From assembly GCA_018268255.1 (NCBI GenBank), contig JAFDWX010000003.1, forward strand, positions 62,001-126,000: a stretch of DNA of 64,000 bases. The letters run 5' to 3'. Below the pieces are notes generated by a model. It saw only the letters and a list, made by a program, of their open reading frames with translations, had not been told where the DNA came from and made no database searches. Made by a program: the position numbers and the translations under genes. This DNA is from Armatimonadota bacterium. GTDB taxonomy: Bacteria; Armatimonadota; Fimbriimonadia; Fimbriimonadales; Fimbriimonadaceae. The stretch's first letter is position 1, and every line of letters begins with the position of its first letter. Shown here one piece after another: positions 35,386-44,628 of this stretch.

Positions 35386-36132
35386 ATGTTGGTTGTCGAG
35401 CAGTTGGTAAAGGACTACAAAAAGCACCGAGCGGTGGACCATTTGAATTTCACCGTGAACCCGGGTGAAATCGTTGGGCTGTTAGGCCCAAACGGTGCGG
35501 GAAAGACCTCTGCACTTCGGTGCGTCGCTGGCATTCTGCGGCCGACAGAGGGTCGAGTCTTGATCAACAACTACGACGTGGTGCTTCAGCATCCCCAGGC
35601 AACCAAGTTCCTTGCCTTTGTCCCAGAACTCCCAAATCTTTACGAACTGCTGACGGTCGATGAACACCTTAAATTTGTGGCGATGGCGTTCGATACCCTC
35701 GACGTTTATCACGCTCACAGTGAGGCCCTCCTGTCTCGATACCAGCTGCTGGAAAAGCGGAATGAGCTGGTTGCGACCCTAAGCAAAGGCATGAGACAAA
35801 AGCTGGCGGTCGCTTGCGCGATGGTCCACAACGCCAACGTTCTTCTGATGGATGAGCCGGTGATCGGCGTCGATCCACAAGGAGTACACGAGATCAAGAA
35901 AGACATGGCGCAGGCAAAGGAAGCCGGTTGCTCCGTCCTCATCTCCACCCACGTGCTCGATACGGCCGAAAAGCTGTGCGACCGGGTTGTGATTCTCAAT
36001 AAGGGCCTCAAGATGTTCGAAGGAACCCTTGAGGAGCTCCGTGTTTCCCAAAATCGGGCTGGGGCCAGCCTGGAAGACCTGTTTCTTGAGCTTACTGGAG
36101 AGCAACAGATTGAAAGCGCTCATCTTTCTTAA
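35386..36132 (+). CDS. ABC transporter ATP-binding protein (ABC-2 exporter type)
   Basis: 248 aa. Walker A is GPNGAGKTSALR near residue 37 and Walker B is LLMDEPVIGVDP near 158. The signature loop is TLSKGMRQKLAVACAM, with SKGMRQ replacing LSGGQ as is common in CcmA/NatA-like ATPases. It energises the permease that overlaps its 3' end. It is the first of seven genes on one strand to 42393. No strong Shine-Dalgarno is visible. Confidence 0.93.
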   Translation: MLVVEQLVKDYKKHRAVDHLNFTVNPGEIVGLLGPNGAGKTSALRCVAGILRPTEGRVLINNYDVVLQHPQATKFLAFVPELPNLYELLTVDEHLKFVAMAFDTLDVYHAHSEALLSRYQLLEKRNELVATLSKGMRQKLAVACAMVHNANVLLMDEPVIGVDPQGVHEIKKDMAQAKEAGCSVLISTHVLDTAEKLCDRVVILNKGLKMFEGTLEELRVSQNRAGASLEDLFLELTGEQQIESAHLS

Positions 36133-37783
36133 TGTTCGCCTCTTCATAAACGGTGTCAAGCGGGCCTTTTCGTCCGGCCGCAGGATCATCGGGTTGTTGT
36201 TCTTTGTCGGCTATTACGTAATGTTCTTTCTCCGGCCGATGAACCAGTCGAGCCGACCAGGAACCAAAGTCTCCGGTGAGTTGCTGTCCAAACTTCCTAA
36301 ACCCGACATCGGCTTGCTTGTCGGACTGATATTTGCGGCGTTCGTCTTGCTCTCGCTGTTTTCCGCGATCAGTATGTTGGGATATGGAGCGCTGTACCGG
36401 CGTGCCGACGTAGACGTGGTGTTTCCCAGCCCCATCGATCGAAGAATCACGTTGGTTTTCAGGTTCATTCGGGATTCGCTATTCACCATACTTTTCCCGC
36501 TCCTTATGGCGCTGCTGTTTTTCAGACCCATCACCTCAGGGTTTACGAAGTGGACAGACGCACTGGAGCCGGGTGCCGGAAGTTCGATTACTCGGCTTGG
36601 TCTGATGGCGTACTGCCTTCATGCTCTCGTTTGGACCTCGTGGAGCTACGCCGCCAGCCTTTACTTCAACCGAACCGGAGAACGGTATGAGAAGGCGCGG
36701 ACTATCTTTTATTGGGGAGTGTTCGCAGCCTTTGCCGCTACCGTTGTATCGGTGGGCTACCTGATGTTCCTGACTCCGACTCTGCAGATGTGGAGGACGA
36801 TCACGGAATCGTGGCTGTTACGTATTCCATTTTTCCCCGCGACCCTTGCCTCACAGGTCGTTTCGGCGGGCATCCACGGCAACTACTTCCTTGTGATGGC
36901 GTGGGTTTCGGCCATGCTTGCAGTCGCGGCGCTTGGCATGATCCTCGCGTTGCGGCAAGTGGAATGGTCCTACGATATTGCCGCACAAAAAACCTCGGCA
37001 ACGCAAGAAACTGTCGAGCTCCAACGGAAGGGCGACATGTACGGCATGTTGGCGATGCAGGCTCGCATGGGCAAGATCAAAAGCAAAAAGCCGATCTGGC
37101 TCATGCGCTACAACTGGTCCAGGGAATGGGCCTTGGTTTGGAAAGAGCTTATTCTGTTTTGGCGCACCTCGAAGAGCCTCCTCCTTATCGCGCTGGTTAT
37201 CGCGGGGATGTTCCTGTTCCTCAACTTCAAAGTTCGGTCGGAGCGGGCTTCGATCTATCTGGCCATGACTGCCCAGGTCACGACCGTGTTTATGTCGATG
37301 ATCTTCCTGCAATCCGCGTTCTACGAGTTGCTGCGCAGGGGTGATCTCCAAAAACCGTTTCCGTTCCGTCCTGGCAAAGCGATCTTCTTCGAAATCGTCG
37401 GGAAGACGCTTCCTTCCGCGGTCAGTGCACTGCTTGTTGCCGCGATGTTCGCGGTGACCGACATCAGTCAAGCCATAGCCAACCTTGCCATCGCAATTTC
37501 ACTGATCGGCGGGATTTTCTGCCTAAGTTCAGCAACTTGTTTGATCACCCTCCTCTTCCCGGACATCGACGATCCAACCCAGCGCGGATTTCGCGGACTG
37601 ATGGGGCTGTTGGCCATGGCGCTCTGCTTGGGACCGGGAATAGCGTCCGGCGTGGGAATCTTCTACCTCACGAAGAATGTGACTCTTGGGTCCCTGACTG
37701 CTCTGGTGATCTTTGTATTGGTTGGCGCAGTTTGCAGTTCGGTGTCAGGGCAGTTGTATTCCAATTTCAATCCTTCCGAATAG
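36110..37783 (+). CDS. ABC-2 type exporter permease
   Basis: 557 aa from the TTG at 36110, which has GGAGAG 7 nt upstream and overlaps the ATPase gene by 23 bp. The longer frame from 36029 lies entirely inside the ATPase. About ten to twelve hydrophobic segments are present, with a cytoplasmic stretch between residues 290 and 350 (RQVEWSYDIAAQKT to KKPIWLMRYNWSRE). Gene order and overlap make it the membrane half of the exporter. The substrate is unknown. Confidence 0.82.
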   Translation: MKALIFLNVRLFINGVKRAFSSGRRIIGLLFFVGYYVMFFLRPMNQSSRPGTKVSGELLSKLPKPDIGLLVGLIFAAFVLLSLFSAISMLGYGALYRRADVDVVFPSPIDRRITLVFRFIRDSLFTILFPLLMALLFFRPITSGFTKWTDALEPGAGSSITRLGLMAYCLHALVWTSWSYAASLYFNRTGERYEKARTIFYWGVFAAFAATVVSVGYLMFLTPTLQMWRTITESWLLRIPFFPATLASQVVSAGIHGNYFLVMAWVSAMLAVAALGMILALRQVEWSYDIAAQKTSATQETVELQRKGDMYGMLAMQARMGKIKSKKPIWLMRYNWSREWALVWKELILFWRTSKSLLLIALVIAGMFLFLNFKVRSERASIYLAMTAQVTTVFMSMIFLQSAFYELLRRGDLQKPFPFRPGKAIFFEIVGKTLPSAVSALLVAAMFAVTDISQAIANLAIAISLIGGIFCLSSATCLITLLFPDIDDPTQRGFRGLMGLLAMALCLGPGIASGVGIFYLTKNVTLGSLTALVIFVLVGAVCSSVSGQLYSNFNPSE

Positions 37784-37863
37784 GGAGTTGGTACACTTCG
37801 GCCAAGGATCGGGAACTATATGGCTGTTTTCCGGGCTTGTTTGAGTGGGACACACGGAATTCG

Positions 37864-38970
37864 ATGAAGCTAAGGGCGCCTGTTAAACTCGCTCTGGCCT
37901 TCGCTGCGATATGCGGCGTGGGCTTCGGTGGATATTACGGATTCACGACCGCGTATCTCTCTCGTGTCCAGCTTCCCGCGCTCAAACCTGGCACGGTGAA
38001 CCTCGTGTTTATTGACCCAGATACGGGATATCGGTTGGTCGTTGCTAACCGAATGGCGAGGCTCGTATCCGGTGGGACCGAGAATTTCGAAGCTCCCGAG
38101 GCTGAGAAAGCGGATGAGGGCGACTCCAATGTTGTTCGAATCCCTGTCAAAGAGATGCTGGATTCCCTGAACGGCGACACAGCTTCGCTTTCGGTCTTGG
38201 TCAGCATGATGAACAAGCTCAAGGACGAAGATCTCCCGACCACTCGGAGAGTCTGGAAGGCTGAAGACATTCGCAAAGTTTTGGATGGTGACGAATCGCT
38301 TCGCCACAAGCTCGAAGCTGACCTGAACATGACTTTGGATGGCAAACCCTTGCCAACTCTGGATCTGGTCGCGATGGACAACGGAATCGTCGTGGATATT
38401 CCGGTCCAGGTGAAAATGGTCGTCGCAGGCAAAGAACAGATCCAAGTGGCACGGATCTTGCTCCCTTACCTGCCGAGCTTCATGAAGTCTGTCTCGGACA
38501 GCTTTGTGGAGACTGGAAAAGCGGAGGGCAATGAAGAGGTCGCGTTCAAGATCTACCAAGATATGAGTGCGCGGCTGAAAGAAACGGAGAGCATTCGAGG
38601 AAAATTGGAGGCATTGATCGCACCTGGAAGGGCCAAGTCTCTGGCGACAGCGCCGGAAGCTCTGCTCTCGGGGGTAAGGATCGTAGCCAACAATGCTCAG
38701 ATGGTTGGAGCAAGCTACACCAAGGAAGTGGTCCGAGGGAAAGAGCAGTTCAATCTCCACATCAACGTTACCGGTGAAGGTCGCGACCGATTGTGGAAGC
38801 TCAGTAGGGATCACCAGCATTTTCAGCTTTTGTTCACGGTCGATGGCATCGCCGTAGCCGCGCCACGCGTAGCGCACGAGATGTTTCAAACCGACGTCAT
38901 GATCAGTCAACTGCCCGATGAAGAACTTGTTAAACAGGCAGTGGATAGAATAAACGAATTAAAGAAGTGA
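37864..38970 (+). CDS. Membrane-anchored protein with SecD P1-head-like C-terminal domain
   Basis: 368 aa from the ATG at 37864. A single N-terminal membrane segment (LALAFAAICGVGFGGYYGF) anchors an extracytoplasmic domain. The last 80 residues (LHINVTGEGRDRLWKLSRDH ... LLFTVDGIAVAAPRVAHEM ... SQLPDEELVKQAVDRINEL) follow the pattern of the SecD periplasmic P1 head, but the six membrane helices of SecD are absent. It lies between the ABC exporter and two lipoprotein genes, 19 bp before the first of them. A role in delivering exported proteins is inference. Confidence 0.6.
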   Translation: MKLRAPVKLALAFAAICGVGFGGYYGFTTAYLSRVQLPALKPGTVNLVFIDPDTGYRLVVANRMARLVSGGTENFEAPEAEKADEGDSNVVRIPVKEMLDSLNGDTASLSVLVSMMNKLKDEDLPTTRRVWKAEDIRKVLDGDESLRHKLEADLNMTLDGKPLPTLDLVAMDNGIVVDIPVQVKMVVAGKEQIQVARILLPYLPSFMKSVSDSFVETGKAEGNEEVAFKIYQDMSARLKETESIRGKLEALIAPGRAKSLATAPEALLSGVRIVANNAQMVGASYTKEVVRGKEQFNLHINVTGEGRDRLWKLSRDHQHFQLLFTVDGIAVAAPRVAHEMFQTDVMISQLPDEELVKQAVDRINELKK

Positions 38971-38989
38971 GGAGGATTCGCACACGAAT

Positions 38990-39880
38990 ATGAAGCGTTT
39001 TGGATTGAGTCTGGTGGTTTTGGCCACAGCGATCGCCCTAGTGGGCTGCAACAAAGACGGTGGTACCAACTACGTCGCAAAGCCGGTCGAAAAACCGAAG
39101 ACTTTTAGCCTTGCGGCGGGTCAAGAGGCATCGCTCTTTCCGATGGAAAAGGGCAACCAGTGGGTGTACGAAGTCGATGCAGCGGTTCAAGATGCCCAGG
39201 GACGCCAGGGTAATGGGAAACAGGTGTTTACGTTCATCATTACCGATGTAAAGCCTCAGGCCGATGGTGGGAAGCTCTGCACTGTCGTTATCAACTCTAA
39301 CGATAAAGAGGTGGACCGCCAGGAATATCTCCTGAATTCAACGGGCCTATATCAGGTCTCCGTCGGAGCAGGCGACAAACGCAAGGCCTTTTCTCCTCCT
39401 CAGACGATCATTCCGTTCCCAGTGAAGATCAATTCGACTTACGAATGGTCTGGCGACGGCCCAATTGGTGGAGGTACCGCAAAATCGTCCCTCAAAGGCA
39501 CGATCAACGATCCGGTGAACGTGACGACCTTGTTGGACAGCTTCAATGCGCTCGAGATTCACCAGGAACAGGAGTGGTCGGGTCCCAACACCAAGGGAAC
39601 GGTTGACAGCACGACATGGTGGGTTCCCAATGTGGGGTTGGTCCGACTGTATCAAGAAATTGAAGGATCTCAGAACAGCGGTCTGACTAAGCTCGTTCTC
39701 AAGAGTTACACCTTCGGTAACACATCGAAGGAGGCAACGGGAGCTACCTCGATCCCATCCGCTCCTCCTGCCGACCCAACCACTGCACCTGCAACATCGG
39801 AAGGCGATACAGGTGCGACAGCTCCTTCTGGCACACCAGGATCGACTCCGCCTTCTGCCGGAACTGGGACTGGGAATTAA
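38990..39880 (+). CDS. Lipoprotein, paralogue 1
   Basis: 296 aa. The signal peptide has lipobox ALVGC near residue 16. The body is beta-rich (SLFPMEKGNQWVYEVDAAV; ISKKTIP-like NVTTLLDSFNALEIHQ; TTWWVPNVGLVRLYQEIEG). The 'full signal to GVGLVK/R' pattern recurs in the next gene, suggesting a tandem pair of the same fold. The C-terminal 50 residues are a Ser/Thr/Pro/Gly-rich tail (PPADPTTAPATSEGDTG) of low complexity. Probably outer- or cytoplasmic-membrane anchored. Function unknown. Confidence 0.7.
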   Translation: MKRFGLSLVVLATAIALVGCNKDGGTNYVAKPVEKPKTFSLAAGQEASLFPMEKGNQWVYEVDAAVQDAQGRQGNGKQVFTFIITDVKPQADGGKLCTVVINSNDKEVDRQEYLLNSTGLYQVSVGAGDKRKAFSPPQTIIPFPVKINSTYEWSGDGPIGGGTAKSSLKGTINDPVNVTTLLDSFNALEIHQEQEWSGPNTKGTVDSTTWWVPNVGLVRLYQEIEGSQNSGLTKLVLKSYTFGNTSKEATGATSIPSAPPADPTTAPATSEGDTGATAPSGTPGSTPPSAGTGTGN

Positions 39881-39889
39881 TCAACGAAC

Positions 39890-40615
39890 ATGAAAAAGCT
39901 CGGCGGCATTTTCCTTGTTGTGGTCGGTTTGGCGGTCGCGGGATGCAATGCTCCCACGACTGCCAAACCACCGCAGCCATTGGCAACCAACGGTTCATCG
40001 GATCCCAATAATGGGGCGAAACCGGTTGAAACGGGTGAGAACGCAAGTCCGGTCAACCTGGACGATTCCCTAAAGAGCGATGGAGCGGAGTATTTTGGAC
40101 TCCTGAACACCAAGACGCAGGTCTATACGGTGGAGGGCGGCAATGCGCCCGAAGGCACCCAGCAGGTCAAGTTCGTCTCGGGTGACGCCAAAAGTGCCAC
40201 GTTTGAAGTTCACCGAAACGACATCGTCACTGCTGGCGAAGGCGTTGACAGAGTCGAGTTGAAACCCGACGGGGTCTACGTGACCAAGTCGGACGGCGGC
40301 GAATTCGGAAAGCCCACCTTGGAGCTTCCTGCTGATGTGAAACCCGGGAAGACCTGGGAGGTCAACACCGACGTCACCCCAACCGGATCGAAGCCGATCA
40401 CCCTGAAAGGGACGTACAAGGCCGAAGCGATGGAAAAGGTAAAGGTGCCTGCGGGTGAATTCGATTGCCTCAAGGTCACCCTCAATGCCAAAGCCATCAC
40501 CGAGGGCAAGACACTTGTGATTCAGGGCACTACTTGGTACGCCAAGGGCGTAGGTCTGATCAAGCAGTTCCTCAAAACTGATTCCAGCCAAGTGACGATT
40601 ACGCTCAAGAAGTAG
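39890..40615 (+). CDS. Lipoprotein, paralogue 2
   Basis: 241 aa, starting 9 bp after the preceding lipoprotein gene. The lipobox is LAVAGC near residue 16. The mature domain has YFGLLNTKTQVYTVEGGN, PADVKPGKTWEVNTDV, VPAGEFDCLKVTLNAK and TTWYAKGVGLIKQFLKTD. The final motif matches TTWWVPNVGLVRLYQE of its neighbour, so both share a beta-barrel-like fold also seen in DUF3108/TapB-type proteins; that family link is tentative. Function unknown. Confidence 0.7.
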   Translation: MKKLGGIFLVVVGLAVAGCNAPTTAKPPQPLATNGSSDPNNGAKPVETGENASPVNLDDSLKSDGAEYFGLLNTKTQVYTVEGGNAPEGTQQVKFVSGDAKSATFEVHRNDIVTAGEGVDRVELKPDGVYVTKSDGGEFGKPTLELPADVKPGKTWEVNTDVTPTGSKPITLKGTYKAEAMEKVKVPAGEFDCLKVTLNAKAITEGKTLVIQGTTWYAKGVGLIKQFLKTDSSQVTITLKK

Positions 40616-40648
40616 TCATCCAAGGGCTAACTGCGGAAAGGAAGAACG

Positions 40649-41263
40649 ATGCGGCTCTGGATTCCGTTGGGCATATCGGTGGGAGTTGCTATTCTGGTGG
40701 GGCCAGCGTGCATCTTTGCCACGCGGGGCACCGATGAGATAGCAGCACCCACTAATCCTGGTGGCCAAGCCGCCGAATCCTGGCGACTGGTCCAATCGGG
40801 CACTCCCCTGGAAGTTAAGGTGGAGCGCTCCGAGACCAACGGTGACATAAGTTTCAAATTCGTCTCCAACGATAAGGTTGCGGAGGAAGAGATCTACCAT
40901 TTCGATGACTTGGCATTCTCGGTCAAGAAAATCGCGGGTATCGAACTGAATCCGCCGATCGTGTTGCTGACATACCCCCGGTCGCCGCTGGTGTGGAACA
41001 GCACGGGCAAGATGGTGTACGGACAAGATACGTTTCCGTACGAAGCCGCAGTAAGCCTTTCTGCCGAGGACCTCAACGTTCCCGGTGGCCCATATTCCAC
41101 GGTTAAAGCGACGGTCAATCTGGCTTGGACCGATATGCAAAAGAAATCCGCGGAACGAAGACTCGAGTTTTGGTTTTCTAATGGTCGTGGGATAGTGAAG
41201 CGAGAGGTTGAGAACGTATCCATGCGGGATCCCAGCGCCCAGAAAACCCAAGAGCAAAAGTGA
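40649..41263 (+). CDS. Hypothetical membrane-anchored protein
   Basis: 204 aa with GGAAAGGAAG just upstream of the ATG. One N-terminal membrane segment (LWIPLGISVGVAILVGPACI) precedes an extracytoplasmic beta-rich domain. YPRSPLVWNSTGKMVYGQDT and the late RRLEFWFSNGRGIVKREVEN again resemble the preceding two lipoproteins, so it may be a third, diverged member of the same group. The stop overlaps the start of the RodA/FtsW gene by 4 bp (GTGA). Confidence 0.65.
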   Translation: MRLWIPLGISVGVAILVGPACIFATRGTDEIAAPTNPGGQAAESWRLVQSGTPLEVKVERSETNGDISFKFVSNDKVAEEEIYHFDDLAFSVKKIAGIELNPPIVLLTYPRSPLVWNSTGKMVYGQDTFPYEAAVSLSAEDLNVPGGPYSTVKATVNLAWTDMQKKSAERRLEFWFSNGRGIVKREVENVSMRDPSAQKTQEQK

Positions 41264-42393
41264 GTCACGTTTACCGACTTCAGACCAAGAAAGCTGCGGG
41301 CGATTCGAATCTCGCACCGGGATTTGACCTATCTCTTTTGCTGATAGCAGGTGTTCTCGTCATCGTCGGCTTCATGGCGATCTACAGCTCGACCGTCGCC
41401 AAACATGGCACCGAGATTTTTCGGAAGCAGGTGCTCTTCACCATAGTGGGAATGGTTCCTGCGGCGATTGTCTGGCGCATGAATTCAAATCTCTGGATGC
41501 GAGCCTCGTTGGGTTTGTACATCCTCAACCTTGTTACGCTCCTTGCGGTTCTCATGGTGGGAGACAGCGCCAAAGGGGCACAGCGGTGGATCGATATCGG
41601 CCCAATGCAGTTCCAACCGAGCGAGATGAGCAAGTTTCTCACGATCATCACGCTGTCGACCCTCTATGCCAAGCGCGCCGAGTTCCACGACAAATGGTGG
41701 ATGCCGGGGCTTGGATTTCTGTATATCGCCCCGAGTCTGTTCTTGATCAAACAGCAGCCCCACCTGAGCTCAGTGCTGACCTTGAGTGTCATTTGGCTCG
41801 CGGTGACATTTGCAGCAGGCTTCCCCTTCCGAAACATCCTCCTGACCCTAGTCGCGTTGGGCGTGTCGGTCGGTTTGCTGGTATCGGTGGGAGCACTGGG
41901 ACTTCGCGGCTATCAGGAAAGCCGTATCAAGGCCATGACCCAAAAGGACGTGAAGGACTCCAACTACCAACAGCACCAAGCAGCGATGGCCTATGGTGTC
42001 GGCGGTCTTTTTGGCACCGGCTACCTGAAAGGGGAGCAGAAACAGCACGTTCCCGAACAGCATAACGACTTCATCTTTTCGGTGATCGGCGAAGAGGGCG
42101 GGTTGGTCGCCTGCTCTTTGGTGCTTGCCGCACTAGCTTTTCTCTTCTTTAGGATATGGCTTATCATGGCCCAGGGCGTCCAGCCCTTTACGAGAATGGC
42201 AGCCGCAGGAGTGCTAGCCGTCTTAGGCTTTCACACTTTTGTCAATCTCGGAATGAACCTTGAGATCCTTCCGGTTTCGGGGCTCTGGTTGCCGTTTCTC
42301 AGTTATGGCGGCACGGCGATGTGGCTGTGCATGGCCTGCGTTTCTCTGGCTCAGAGCCTGTATCGGGAAGAGCAGGAAACCATTTTCAACTGA
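41260..42393 (+). CDS. RodA/FtsW/SpoVE (SEDS) family cell-wall polymerase
   Basis: 377 aa starting with GTG. About ten membrane segments are present. SEDS signatures are AQRWIDIGPMQFQPSEMSKF near residue 108, PEQHNDFIFSVIGEEGG near 265 with the catalytic Asp, and LPVSGLWLPFLSYGGTAM near 338. It polymerises lipid II into glycan strands together with a class B penicillin-binding protein, which is not encoded here. The usual QPDLGT loop reads QPHLSS, an oddity in a conserved loop. It closes the exporter-lipoprotein operon and overlaps the next convergent gene by 8 bp. Confidence 0.92.
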   Translation: MSHVYRLQTKKAAGDSNLAPGFDLSLLLIAGVLVIVGFMAIYSSTVAKHGTEIFRKQVLFTIVGMVPAAIVWRMNSNLWMRASLGLYILNLVTLLAVLMVGDSAKGAQRWIDIGPMQFQPSEMSKFLTIITLSTLYAKRAEFHDKWWMPGLGFLYIAPSLFLIKQQPHLSSVLTLSVIWLAVTFAAGFPFRNILLTLVALGVSVGLLVSVGALGLRGYQESRIKAMTQKDVKDSNYQQHQAAMAYGVGGLFGTGYLKGEQKQHVPEQHNDFIFSVIGEEGGLVACSLVLAALAFLFFRIWLIMAQGVQPFTRMAAAGVLAVLGFHTFVNLGMNLEILPVSGLWLPFLSYGGTAMWLCMACVSLAQSLYREEQETIFN

Positions 42394-43402
42394 GATTTCT
42401 CGACTGTCGCCGGGTGAGCAGGTAGAGCAGAAGCGGTGCGCCCAGGACCGCTGTGATTGCGCCGACGGGAAGTTCTGTGGCTCGAATCGTCCGGACCGCG
42501 GCGAGGTCGGCAAGGAGGAGCAAAGTGGCTCCCCAGACACTCGACGCAAATAGCTGCTTGCGGACGTCCGGTCCGGTGGAAAGCCTCGCGAGATGAGGCG
42601 CAATCAACCCCAGGAAGCCGATCATGCCAACGAGCCCGACGGACATGGCGACCGCAACGCTTCCGCCGTAGAGGACCCACCCTCGAACCTGCCGAATGTT
42701 CGCGCCGCTCTGCTGCGCCACCAGATCGCCCAGAGCCAGCACATTAAGCTCTCGGCTCCACCGGAACAGAACTGCGAACAGACCCACGCAGGCCACCGCC
42801 AAAATGGGAAGGTGGACTCTTTGGAGGTTGGACAGTGATCCCAAAAGCCACCCCAAAATCCTGTTGGAGTCCTGTCCTGAGAGGACCATTAGGGCGGAAA
42901 CCAGCCCCCCGAGCATGCCTCCGACAATGACACCCGAAAGGAGCAGTCTGGTCTGACTCCCCAGAACGTGCTTGCCAGCCAGTGCAGTGACGAATGCAAG
43001 AGTCGCAAGCGCTCCAAGCACCGCACCGATGAATATCCCCCACGGCGCGAAGATTGCCCCCAGACCGAAGAAGATTGCCGTAGCTCCGCCCGCCGCGGCT
43101 CCGCTGCTGACACCTATCACGTACGGCTCTGCCAGCGGATTGCGAAAATATGCCTGGAACCCTGTTCCGGCTGCTCCGAGAATTGCTCCGACCAAGAGAG
43201 CACCCAAGGACCGGGCTAGTCGAAGGTCAAACACGATCGTCTCACCGCCGGGAATGCCCGATCCCTGTCCAGTCAAAATCCGGACAACCTCGATCGGACC
43301 AATGCCGCTTTGACCCCCGTATCCGACGTGCAAGACCAACGCAAGAGCGAGCCCTCCTACGACGAGGGACATCGGCAGCGTTTTTTGGCGAGACTTCGGC
43401 AC
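42386..43402 (-). CDS. Iron-siderophore/cobalamin-type ABC permease (FecCD family)
   Basis: 338 aa from a GTG at 43402. Eight to ten hydrophobic segments follow the BtuC/FhuB pattern: LVGAILGAAGTGFQAYFRNP with the conserved FRNPLAEPYVIGVSSGA, then LSGVIVGGM, GMIGFLGLIAPHLAR near residue 265, and the coupling region. It forms the channel for a metal chelate. The ATPase and binding protein are not in this window. CATAAT stands 7 nt before the start codon. Confidence 0.93.
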   Translation of the reverse strand: MPKSRQKTLPMSLVVGGLALALVLHVGYGGQSGIGPIEVVRILTGQGSGIPGGETIVFDLRLARSLGALLVGAILGAAGTGFQAYFRNPLAEPYVIGVSSGAAAGGATAIFFGLGAIFAPWGIFIGAVLGALATLAFVTALAGKHVLGSQTRLLLSGVIVGGMLGGLVSALMVLSGQDSNRILGWLLGSLSNLQRVHLPILAVACVGLFAVLFRWSRELNVLALGDLVAQQSGANIRQVRGWVLYGGSVAVAMSVGLVGMIGFLGLIAPHLARLSTGPDVRKQLFASSVWGATLLLLADLAAVRTIRATELPVGAITAVLGAPLLLYLLTRRQSRNLS

Positions 43403-43440
43403 TAGTCGGATTATGGACGGCAGGTAACATCTGTTGGTCC

Positions 43441-44628
43441 ATGACCTTATCGCTTTCGGAACGAGCCGGTGCTATCAAGCCATCACCCACACTCGGTATT
43501 GCCGCCAAAGCTCGTGCCCTCAAGGCCCAGGGGATCGATGTCATTTCTCTCTCAGTCGGGGAGCCTGATTTCAACACACCTGAACTCATTTGCCGCGCCG
43601 CCGTCAGCGCCATCGAGCAAGGCCTCACAAAATACACGCCAAGTGCGGGACTTCCTGAGCTCCGCAAAAGTGTTGCCGATCATCTCCACGGACGCTACGG
43701 GGTCATGGCCACTCCTGATCGAGTAGTGCTGTCTTGCGGAGCAAAACACTCTATTTACAACACGTGCCAGGTCCTTCTCAATCCGGGCGACGAAGTCATC
43801 CTGTTCGCCCCATATTGGGCCACCTATGCCGATCAAATCCGGTTGGCTGGAGCGATTCCCGTTCCCGTGACCACAAAGGGTTCGCAGGGTTTCATTCCTG
43901 ATATTGAGGAGGTCAAGGGCGCTCTCACCCCGAGAACTCGGGCGATATTCGTCAACAGTCCGAGCAATCCCACCGGCGCCGTTTTTGGGCGCGCTCTCAT
44001 GAAGCAAATCGCCGAACTGGCGCTTGATCGTGGAATATGGCTTGTAAGCGATGAAATCTACTCGGAACTGGTTTACGAGGGACAACACGTATCGCTTGCG
44101 GAGTTTGGGGAAGACGTGCTCATGCAGACCGTTTTGGTCGATGGATTCAGCAAGACATACAGCATGACGGGGTGGCGACTGGGATACGCGTTCGCTCCCA
44201 CCTATGTGGCGCAAGCGATGTCCAATCTGCAGGACCAAGTGACGAGCAACCCAACCAGTTTTGTGCAAGCCGGGGGCATCGAAGCTCTTCGACTCGATCC
44301 TGCTACCGTCGAAGGGATGCGGAACGAGTTTCGAGCTCGACGGGACTTGGCTCTCGATATTCTCAAAACTGTTCCAGGAATTGAAACACCAGTGCCCGGT
44401 GGAGCTTTCTACTTGTTCCCCGATGTGTCGAAGTACCTGTGCGGTGCCATCTCGGACGATAACGCCTTGGCCGAATTGCTGCTGGAGAAAGCTCGTGTTG
44501 CGGTGGTGCCTGGATCGGCGTTTGAGGGCCCTGGCCACCTTAGACTCAGCTATGCGCTGGGGCAGGAGCAGCTTCGCGAGGCTTTGACTCGCATTAAATC
44601 AACTCTCGAATCGTTGCCTCGCCTATGA
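43441..44628 (+). CDS. Pyridoxal-phosphate aminotransferase, class I (AspB type)
   Basis: 395 aa from the ATG at 43441; the frame extends to 43150, but the extra residues are out of keeping with the family. Signatures are ISLSVGEPDFNTPE near residue 38, FVNSPSNPTGAVF near 175, and DGFSKTYSMTGWRLGYAF with PLP lysine K238. It transfers amino groups between aspartate (or a related amino acid) and 2-oxoglutarate. It overlaps the RNase III gene by 4 bp, a plain case of translational coupling between unrelated jobs. Confidence 0.94.
   Translation: MTLSLSERAGAIKPSPTLGIAAKARALKAQGIDVISLSVGEPDFNTPELICRAAVSAIEQGLTKYTPSAGLPELRKSVADHLHGRYGVMATPDRVVLSCGAKHSIYNTCQVLLNPGDEVILFAPYWATYADQIRLAGAIPVPVTTKGSQGFIPDIEEVKGALTPRTRAIFVNSPSNPTGAVFGRALMKQIAELALDRGIWLVSDEIYSELVYEGQHVSLAEFGEDVLMQTVLVDGFSKTYSMTGWRLGYAFAPTYVAQAMSNLQDQVTSNPTSFVQAGGIEALRLDPATVEGMRNEFRARRDLALDILKTVPGIETPVPGGAFYLFPDVSKYLCGAISDDNALAELLLEKARVAVVPGSAFEGPGHLRLSYALGQEQLREALTRIKSTLESLPRL

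Noticed and set aside
37870-38910. 346-codon frame on the minus strand
   Set aside because: It is antisense to the SecD-head-like gene, lacks any recognisable motif or ribosome site, and disrupts the operon order.
43552-44538. 328-codon frame on the minus strand
   Set aside because: It mirrors the aminotransferase gene, whose PLP motifs are intact, and shows no protein features of its own.
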